From positions 1 to 11,981 of the forward strand of contig PXDL01000525.1 in assembly GCA_003566395.1 (NCBI GenBank): a stretch of 11,981 nucleotides of DNA, read 5' to 3'. The notes beneath the pieces are model-generated. The model was not told where the DNA came from. It saw only the letters and a program-made list of their open reading frames with translations, and searched no databases. The position numbers and the translations under genes are program-made. This stretch comes from Balneolia bacterium (GTDB taxonomy: Bacteria; Bacteroidota; Rhodothermia; Balneolales; Cyclonatronaceae). Positions within the stretch are counted from its first letter, which is position 1, and each line of letters begins with the position of its first letter. This document shows, piece after piece, positions 6,725-11,981 of this stretch.

Positions 6725-8074
6725 TCAGGGGTTGGGGTTAAATTTGAATTCTTTTTCAAGAAAATGGGTCGTGAATTCACCCTTGATAAACTGAGGGTGA
6801 TCCATAAGTTGAATGTGATACGGGATGGTAGTTTTAATGCCCTCAACCACAAATTCCTCAAGAGCTCGTTTCATGCGCGCAATAGCTTCGCGCCGGGTTG
6901 GGGCGCTTACAATGAGCTTGGCGATCATGGAGTCGTAGTTAGGCGGAACCATATAGCCGGAATAGGCATGGGTATCAACCCGTACGCTGTGTCCGCCGGG
7001 AATATGAAAAACCGTGATTTTGCCTGCCGAAGGGCGGAAGTTGTACTGAGGGTCTTCCGCATTAATACGACACTCGATGGCATGGCCACGCATTTTTAAC
7101 TCTTTCCGGGCCAGAGGCATGCCGGCGGCAATTTGAATCTGATCGCGGATAAGATCGGCATTGGTTACTTCTTCGGTGACCGGGTGTTCCACCTGAATCC
7201 GTGTATTCATTTCCATGAAATAGAAATCAAGGTGCTTATCCACCAAAAATTCCACGGTTCCGGCTCCTTCGTAATTGACGGTTTCGGCGGCCCGAATGGC
7301 AGCCTGACCCATTCTTTCACGCAGTTCCGGTTCCATGACGGGTGAGGGCGATTCCTCCATAATTTTCTGATGCCGGCGCTGCAGCGAGCAGTCACGTTCG
7401 CCCAGATGCGTGATATATCCGTGGCGGTCTCCGAGTATCTGAATTTCAACGTGGCGCGGATCTTCAATATACTTTTCGATATAGACTTCGGGGTTGCCGA
7501 AAGCGCTGCCTGCTTCGTTACGGGCGGCATCAAAATTACGTTTAAACTCCGAGGGTTCACGCACGATACGCATTCCGCGTCCGCCCCCGCCGGCCGTTGC
7601 CTTGATGATAACAGGATACCCGATGTCTTTGGCTACCGATTCGGCTGTTTTAAGGTCCGAAATGTTGCCGTCGCTTCCCGGAACCACAGGCACGCCATAT
7701 TTTATCATATTAGCTTTGGCCGTAGACTTATCGCCCATAGCCGAGATCATATCGGGTGAAGGCCCGATAAACTTGATATTATGCTCTTCACAAATGCGCG
7801 AGAACTCGGCGTTTTCAGCCAGAAATCCGTATCCGGGGTGAATAGCTTCGGCGTTGGTAATGATAGCCGCGGACAAAATCCGCTGAATTTTCAGATAGCT
7901 TTCGGAAGAAGGGGGAGGGCCGATACATACGGCTTCGTCGGCAAATCGTACGTGCAGGCTTTCCGCGTCGGCAGTTGAATAGACCGCCACGGTTTTGATT
8001 CCCATCTCTTTGCAGGTGCGAATTACACGGAGCGCGATTTCACCACGGTTTGCTATAAGAATCTTTTTGAACAT
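6725..8074 (-). CDS. accC: Acetyl-CoA carboxylase, biotin carboxylase subunit
   Basis: 449 residues, typical for AccC. It carboxylates the biotin on AccB using ATP and bicarbonate, the first half-reaction of malonyl-CoA synthesis. N-terminal domain: KKILIANRGEIALRVIRT (3-20) and AIHPGYGFLAENAEF (78-91). ATP-grasp: Lys116, the glycine-rich loop AGGGGRGMR (161-169), HVEIQILGD (208-216), Glu288 and MNTRIQVEHPVTE (289-301), which carries the catalytic Arg and bicarbonate-binding residues. C-terminal domain: ECRINAEDP (334-342). Nothing essential is missing. It starts 5 bp after the accB stop with no Shine-Dalgarno sequence, so it is probably translationally coupled; gcvH follows 9 bp later. The length excludes a fused propionyl- or pyruvate-carboxylase alpha chain. 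Confidence 0.97.
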   Translation of the reverse strand: MFKKILIANRGEIALRVIRTCKEMGIKTVAVYSTADAESLHVRFADEAVCIGPPPSSESYLKIQRILSAAIITNAEAIHPGYGFLAENAEFSRICEEHNIKFIGPSPDMISAMGDKSTAKANMIKYGVPVVPGSDGNISDLKTAESVAKDIGYPVIIKATAGGGGRGMRIVREPSEFKRNFDAARNEAGSAFGNPEVYIEKYIEDPRHVEIQILGDRHGYITHLGERDCSLQRRHQKIMEESPSPVMEPELRERMGQAAIRAAETVNYEGAGTVEFLVDKHLDFYFMEMNTRIQVEHPVTEEVTNADLIRDQIQIAAGMPLARKELKMRGHAIECRINAEDPQYNFRPSAGKITVFHIPGGHSVRVDTHAYSGYMVPPNYDSMIAKLIVSAPTRREAIARMKRALEEFVVEGIKTTIPYHIQLMDHPQFIKGEFTTHFLEKEFKFNPNP

Positions 8075-8079
8075 TTCGG

Positions 8080-8583
8080 TCAGTTTGGTTCAATAAGGAA
8101 GAGCGGCTGGTCGAATTCTACGGGCTGGGAATCAGACACAAGAATTTTGGTGATTTTGCCGGAAACTTCGCTCTCTATTTCATTCATGATTTTCATGGCC
8201 TCAACAATACAGAGCACGTCGCCTTTTTTAACGGTATCGCCCACTTTCACAAAATCAGGAGACTCCGGGTTTGGTGCGGCATAAAAGGTTCCCACAATCG
8301 GGGATTTAATAGGTTGTGCGCTCGATGATGCGGAATCCTGACCGGAGGCATCGGCTTTGCCGGCAGCAGGGGCCTGGGTTTGAGGCTGAGCCGGAGCTTG
8401 TGCTCCAGCCTGAGGCTGAGACTGCTGACCTGGGGGATAAGCATACACAACTTGTTCCCTTGGTGCGGGTTGTTCGCTCTGTTTTTTAACTTTTATTTTG
8501 AGACTGCCTTCTTCAATAGATACCTCATTCAAATCGCTCTTGGATATCATATCGAGCAGATTTTTGATCAATTTTAAATCCAT
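8080..8583 (-). CDS. accB: Acetyl-CoA carboxylase, biotin carboxyl carrier protein
   Basis: 167 residues. The N-terminal helical region (LKLIKNLLDMISKSDLNEVSIEEG, then LKIKVKK) is the usual AccB start. A flexible Gln/Ala/Pro/Ser-rich linker follows at about 36-92. The C-terminal biotinyl domain begins at IKSPIVGTFYAAPNPESP (92-109) and carries the biotinylation motif EAMKIMNEI with acceptor Lys131 (from GDVLCIVEAMK), then SGKITKIL and FDQPLFLIEP. It delivers carboxybiotin from AccC to the carboxyltransferase AccA/AccD, which is not in this window. ATG at 8583 is preceded by AACAGGATTATTT, a weak AGGA ribosome-binding site. It is the second gene of the operon, 18 bp after efp, in the conserved efp-accB-accC order seen in many bacteria. 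Confidence 0.97.
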   Translation of the reverse strand: MDLKLIKNLLDMISKSDLNEVSIEEGSLKIKVKKQSEQPAPREQVVYAYPPGQQSQPQAGAQAPAQPQTQAPAAGKADASGQDSASSSAQPIKSPIVGTFYAAPNPESPDFVKVGDTVKKGDVLCIVEAMKIMNEIESEVSGKITKILVSDSQPVEFDQPLFLIEPN

Positions 8584-8601
8584 AAATAATCCTGTTTAAA
8601 A

Positions 8602-9174
8602 TTAGTTCTTAACCCTTTCAAGGTAGGTTTTTGTGCGCGTGTCTACTTTCAGCAGGTCGCCTTCATTAATAAAGAGCGGTACCTGAATTACCGCTCCGGT
8701 TTCGAGTGTAGCCGGTTTAGATCCACCCTGGGCGGTATCACCCTTAACACCGGGATCGGTCTGTGATACTGCAAGGTTCACATGATCGGCCATTTCGGTG
8801 AACAGGTATTTTTCCTCATCCGCGTTAATAGCTACGGTGATTTCCTGACTTTCTTTCATAAACTCGGGCCGGTCAACCTGCTCAACGGGCAACCCTATTT
8901 GCTCATAGGTTTGTGTGTGCATAAAATGGTAGAGGCTTCCGTCAAAATACAGGAATTGGTAGGGATGGCGCTCAATGCGAACCGATTCCATGCTTTCACC
9001 CGACCGGAAGGTTTTATCGATGATTTTCCCCGTTTCCACCCCTTTGAGTTTTGTGCGAACAAAGGCCGGACCCTTACCCGGTTTTACATGCTGGAACTCT
9101 ATAATTTGATATAATTGGCTGTTCAAAACTACGGTTAACCCATTCTTGAAATCAGCTGTCGAAACTTTAGGCAT
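8602..9174 (-). CDS. efp: Translation elongation factor P (PGKGP loop)
   Basis: 190 residues from ATG 9174-9172. The open frame reaches back to 9258, but the extra 28 residues match nothing in EF-P, whose N-terminus is the MPKVSTADFKNG seen here. EF-P binds ribosomes stalled on polyproline and promotes peptide bond formation. The KOW-like domain I holds the P-site loop at residues 31-37, KPGKGPA, with tip Lys34; the loop therefore contains the palindrome PGKGP. Two OB domains follow, ending in the EF-P signature (ETGAVIQVPLFINEGDLLKVDT) and the terminal TYLERVKN. It is the first gene of the operon, with accB 18 bp downstream. An octamer TATCTTTA on the minus strand (9203-9196), close to the Bacteroidota -7 consensus, lies 22 bp before the start and may belong to the promoter. 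Confidence 0.97.
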   Translation of the reverse strand: MPKVSTADFKNGLTVVLNSQLYQIIEFQHVKPGKGPAFVRTKLKGVETGKIIDKTFRSGESMESVRIERHPYQFLYFDGSLYHFMHTQTYEQIGLPVEQVDRPEFMKESQEITVAINADEEKYLFTEMADHVNLAVSQTDPGVKGDTAQGGSKPATLETGAVIQVPLFINEGDLLKVDTRTKTYLERVKN

Positions 9175-9303
9175 AAAATAATAGTGTGACGAATTTAAAG
9201 ATACTGTCGGGCTTGCGATACCGGGTTTAGTAAAAATGAGTACTGTGTATCCCGGCAATAAACTGCCGCAACAGGTTTAATAAAATCAATATGGTGAACA
9301 GTT

Positions 9304-9340
9304 CAAAATCCTGTTTTTATCAATAAAAACAGCCATTTTG
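9304..9340 (-). terminator. AT-rich hairpin between the symporter gene and efp, probable terminator
   Basis: CTGTTTTTA (9311-9319) and TAAAAACAG (9324-9332) form a perfect 9-bp stem around TCAA. CAAAAT (9304-9309) and ATTTTG (9335-9340) extend it after a small internal bulge. It lies 34 bp past the symporter stop codon and well before efp, where a terminator is expected. The stem is AT-rich and the trailing T run is short, so efficiency is uncertain. Confidence 0.55.
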
Positions 9341-9373
9341 AGTGCCCGTTAATTTACTACTCTTTTTGCTTTC

Positions 9374-10735
9374 CTACCTAATGATATTTAGAACGGTGGT
9401 TACGAAAACAATTCCGATGAGGATCGGGCAAATGTAGCTGATAAAGAAAGCCCAGGTTTTTGTGAAGCCGGATTCCGCAGCTCCGGGGTAGCCCTGCTCA
9501 ATCTCGACAATCGCATTGCCGGTTTTCCATACCCAGGCCAGGAAAATACAGGTCATCATTCCGCCGAGCGGAAGTCCGATTTCGTTAAAGATGTTTACGA
9601 AATGGTCGATCAGGCCGATATCGAAAGAAATAATGATGGCAATTACCAACACGATGCCTCCTATAATTAACGAGGCTTTTTTACGGGGAACCTTGTGCTC
9701 GTCTATGACGTAAGCCACCGGCACTTCCAGAAGGGAAATGGACGAAGTAAGCGCGGCAAGACCGAGAAGCAGAAAAAATGAGACCGAAATGACAAGCCCC
9801 AAAGATCCGCCGATGTTTTCAAAAAGCTGGGGCAAAACCGTAAATACCAGCGATACGGATGAAATGAGGTCGCCGTCATCCCCAAAAATGGCAATTCCCT
9901 GCGTAAATGCTACATACATGGCCGGAATTACGAGCATTCCGGCAATAAATGCGATGATGATATCAACGACGGTAACATAGGTTGCCGATGACATTATATT
10001 TTGGTCTTTCTTCAGATACGATCCATAAGTGATCAGGGCGCCCATTCCAAGCGATAGCGAGAAAAAAGCCTGCCCCATCGCTGAAAGTGTAAGGTCCATG
10101 TCTATCAGGCTGAAATCGGGCATCAGATATTCGCGTACCCCTATGGCACTTCCCTCAAGTGTAAGCACATAGCCGATCATAATAAGCAGAATGAACAGCA
10201 GAAAAGGCATCAGTACTTTGGTGGCTCGCTCAATGCCGTTGCTCACGCCTCCGTTGATAATCCCGACGGTAAAGAGCATGAAAACGACGGTGAAGATCGC
10301 ATTTTTGGGACCGTTGCCAAGATCGCCGAACCAGGAGGCCCCGGCTTCATTTCCGGTAAAGCTCAGGATTTGCTCAATTACATAAGCGAGCGTCCAACCG
10401 GAAATTACCAGATAAAAGGAGAGAATCATCATTCCGCAAAGTACCCCCCAGTACCCGATCATCGCACCGAAACCGCTCGGGTCTAATGCTTTGAAAGCGC
10501 CTACCGGATTTTTGCCGGTTTTACGGCCGATAGTGATCTCGGCAATCATTACGGGTAGGCCCACGAATATGCAGCAGACCAGATATACGATGATAAAAGC
10601 CGCTCCGCCGTTATCGGCCACCTGAGTTGGGAAACCCCAGATATTTCCAAGGCCGACGGCCGAGCCTGCTGCTGCGAGGATAAAGCCGAGCTTACTGTTC
10701 CAGGTACCTCTTCCCGGGTTTTCGGAAGTTGCCAA
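9374..10735 (-). CDS. Sodium-dependent symporter, NSS (SNF/LeuT) family
   Basis: 453 residues, 11 predicted membrane helices, a layout common in bacterial NSS transporters, which import amino acids or related amines with Na+ across the inner membrane. TM1 carries LAAAGSAVGLGNIWGFP (20-36), TM2 begins at DNGGAAF (41-47), TM3 has Tyr108 at the substrate site, TM6 has SLSLGMGALITYGSYL (226-241), and TM8 has the Na2-site pair Thr330-Ser331 in ALTSSISLLE. Substrate cannot be read from sequence. Start is TTG (10735-10733): no ATG or GTG occurs in frame between the upstream TAG and TM1, and this start gives the usual short N-terminal tail. Notably, the Arg of the outer gate (LeuT R30) is Gly34 here, and the TM10 aspartate (D404) aligns by eye with Asn384. 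It follows the debranching-enzyme gene by 50 bp without an obvious terminator, so the two may be cotranscribed. Confidence 0.93.
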   Translation of the reverse strand: MATSENPGRGTWNSKLGFILAAAGSAVGLGNIWGFPTQVADNGGAAFIIVYLVCCIFVGLPVMIAEITIGRKTGKNPVGAFKALDPSGFGAMIGYWGVLCGMMILSFYLVISGWTLAYVIEQILSFTGNEAGASWFGDLGNGPKNAIFTVVFMLFTVGIINGGVSNGIERATKVLMPFLLFILLIMIGYVLTLEGSAIGVREYLMPDFSLIDMDLTLSAMGQAFFSLSLGMGALITYGSYLKKDQNIMSSATYVTVVDIIIAFIAGMLVIPAMYVAFTQGIAIFGDDGDLISSVSLVFTVLPQLFENIGGSLGLVISVSFFLLLGLAALTSSISLLEVPVAYVIDEHKVPRKKASLIIGGIVLVIAIIISFDIGLIDHFVNIFNEIGLPLGGMMTCIFLAWVWKTGNAIVEIEQGYPGAAESGFTKTWAFFISYICPILIGIVFVTTVLNIIR

Positions 10736-10785
10736 AGTTATGTTGGGTTTGGTTAGGGTGATAAAGTCGGACTAAAATATTGCAT

Positions 10786-11981
10786 TTAATCCTTATCACG
10801 CAACTTTCTTAAAATGAAGCCGGAAGAAGGTTCGATTTCAAGCTCCTCGGCTGCAATATCAAAGCCCTGATCGGAGGTTAGACTGGCAGAGGCCACGATT
10901 TCCCAGACTCCTCTGGGAAGGGAAATTTTGTGCGTGCCGAACGGATTGCCGTTCAGGCTGATGATATAATCGTAGGGGTCGCGGCTGTTTTTTCCCTGAA
11001 CGGTAAGCGTCAGATGCAGACTGTCGCTGTAATTCCAGAAGTGAAGATCTTCCGGGCGCGCTTTTCGCAGGGCGGGGGAAGACAACCGAAGCCGGATCAA
11101 CCCTTTGTAATAGGCTACAAGGTCATTATTGAGGCTCAAGTGGCTGAAATCCAGATAGTTGGTGGCATTATCTTTTTCATAGCTGTTGTGGTCAAGCTTG
11201 CCCGCATTGGGGTCTTCAACTCCGTCTATCGGTTCCACTACTTTGGTGCGCGCCCACTCCTGTCCGGCGTGTATCATCGGTACGCCCTGTGCGCTGAAAA
11301 GATAGAGGGCGGCAAGTTTGTTAAGCTTGGCCTCGGATTCCGATAGTTCGGCGATATCTTTACGGATATGTTTCTGACGGGCTTTTTCCGGTTTCAGGCC
11401 TATTCTGATGAAATCACCCAGGGTGTAGCCGTCATGAGATTCCAGATAATTGATGCAGTGCCCGCTGTAGTGATAACGCCCGTTGCTGCTTCCGAGCAGG
11501 GTTCCGGCCAGAAAATTCTCAAGGCCCTCACGCGAGCTTTCCCACTGCCATTTCCCGAAAATAAACCCTTTGTCTTTAAGCGGATCCGATCCCTTCACGC
11601 CGTTCCGAATTTGATCATTCCATGAGGCCCAGCCGATATCGGAAAAGCCCTTCGGATCATACCCGCCGCCCCAGGGTTCGGCAATGAGTATAACGTCGGG
11701 ATTAATCTGTTCGGCCTGATGCCTGATTTCGTTAAGCGTGCTGCGGTCTATGAGATTGGCCAGATCGAAGCGAAAGCCGTCGATATGGAATTCTTTCATC
11801 CAGAACAGAATAGAATCCACAATTAACTGACGCGCAAGTGGAGCTTCGGTTTTGAAATCGTTTCCGCATCCGCTGTGCGAGGTGTAATTCCCGTTTTTAT
11901 CGAGGCGAAAAAAATAATCCCGGTCAATTAGTTTGAGCGGATTGAGATCGTATTGCGAAACGTGATTAAAAACCACATCCA
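10786..11981 (-). CDS. GH13 alpha-glucan debranching enzyme (isoamylase/pullulanase type), C-terminal part
   Basis: Partial: the frame is open at the right edge, so the start and N-terminal domains (usually a CBM48-like domain) are missing; about 397 codons are visible, ending in TAA. The window begins at GH13 conserved region I (DVVFNH). Counting from that first Val as residue 1, SGCGND (35-40) is typical of debranching enzymes; region II is GFRFDLANL with nucleophile Asp71; region III is LIAEPWGGGYD with acid/base Glu100; region IV is NYLESHDGYTL with Asp182. Then come AQGVPMIHAGQEWARTK and a C-terminal beta domain from about residue 290. The enzyme would hydrolyse alpha-1,6 branches of glycogen, starch or pullulan. 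GCGND and the region II context favour pullulanase type I, while the EPWGGGY and WASWND segments are closer to isoamylase/GlgX, so the subfamily is undecided. No signal peptide can be judged. The NSS symporter gene follows after 50 bp. Confidence 0.9.
   Translation of the reverse strand, partial: DVVFNHVSQYDLNPLKLIDRDYFFRLDKNGNYTSHSGCGNDFKTEAPLARQLIVDSILFWMKEFHIDGFRFDLANLIDRSTLNEIRHQAEQINPDVILIAEPWGGGYDPKGFSDIGWASWNDQIRNGVKGSDPLKDKGFIFGKWQWESSREGLENFLAGTLLGSSNGRYHYSGHCINYLESHDGYTLGDFIRIGLKPEKARQKHIRKDIAELSESEAKLNKLAALYLFSAQGVPMIHAGQEWARTKVVEPIDGVEDPNAGKLDHNSYEKDNATNYLDFSHLSLNNDLVAYYKGLIRLRLSSPALRKARPEDLHFWNYSDSLHLTLTVQGKNSRDPYDYIISLNGNPFGTHKISLPRGVWEIVASASLTSDQGFDIAAEELEIEPSSGFILRKLRDKD

Noticed and set aside
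6332..7099. 255-codon plus-strand open frame
   Set aside because: Lies antisense to gcvH and the end of accC, both certain genes; the translation is Phe/Gly/Val-rich with no domain, as expected from the reverse of well-used codons.
9175..9258. Longer efp start adding 28 residues
   Set aside because: EF-P normally begins with the MPKVST-like segment found at 9174; the extension has no family match and would cover the probable promoter.
1..11981. CRISPR array, tRNA/rRNA gene, insertion sequence, prophage or defence system
   Set aside because: I saw no regularly spaced repeats, no tRNA cloverleaf, no transposase or integrase, and no recognisable defence genes in any frame.

Overview
The window looks like chromosomal DNA from a Gram-negative bacterium of the FCB group, most likely Balneolota/Rhodothermota or a near relative in Bacteroidota. 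This is an inference. The reasons are several lipoprotein signal peptides, a general lack of strong Shine-Dalgarno sequences, moderate GC content, and the style of the intergenic repeats. No 16S gene or other decisive taxonomic marker is present. Every gene I accept is on the minus strand, so transcription runs from high to low coordinates; plus-strand open frames are antisense shadows.

In transcription order: (1) 11981-10786 is the C-terminal part of a GH13 alpha-glucan debranching enzyme, cut by the window edge. It is followed after 50 bp by (2) a sodium-coupled NSS-family symporter (10735-9374) that starts with TTG and ends at an AT-rich hairpin. (3) 9174-6335 is a compact four-gene operon, efp-accB-accC-gcvH, with gaps of 18, 5 and 9 bp. 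It encodes translation factor EF-P, the biotin carrier and biotin carboxylase subunits of acetyl-CoA carboxylase, and the lipoyl carrier protein GcvH. It ends in two tandem terminators, the first overlapping the gcvH stop codon. (4) 6224-4674 is guaA, GMP synthase. (5) 4566-2272 encodes a 764-residue exported protein joining TPR-like helical repeats to a periplasmic-binding-protein fold, an arrangement like that of LpoA. It is followed by a 58-codon ORF of unknown function (2212-2036). (6) 2035-411 is accessory in character: two small unrecognised lipoprotein genes with lower GC than their neighbours, flanked by two gene-poor stretches. One of these (411-784) resembles dispersed intergenic repeats of this group; the other (1647-2035) holds hairpins and a run of nine C. 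(7) 410-1 is the N-terminus of a lipoprotein PQQ-dependent sugar dehydrogenase, cut by the left edge.

Most of the window is core metabolism: fatty-acid precursor supply, purine synthesis, translation, glycan breakdown and solute uptake. I do not see a clear undescribed multi-gene system. The points most worth a second look are the EF-P loop of the PGKGP type, the symporter lacking both residues of the LeuT extracellular gate, the LpoA-like protein without a lipobox, the 58-codon ORF, and the gene-poor stretches around the two small lipoproteins.
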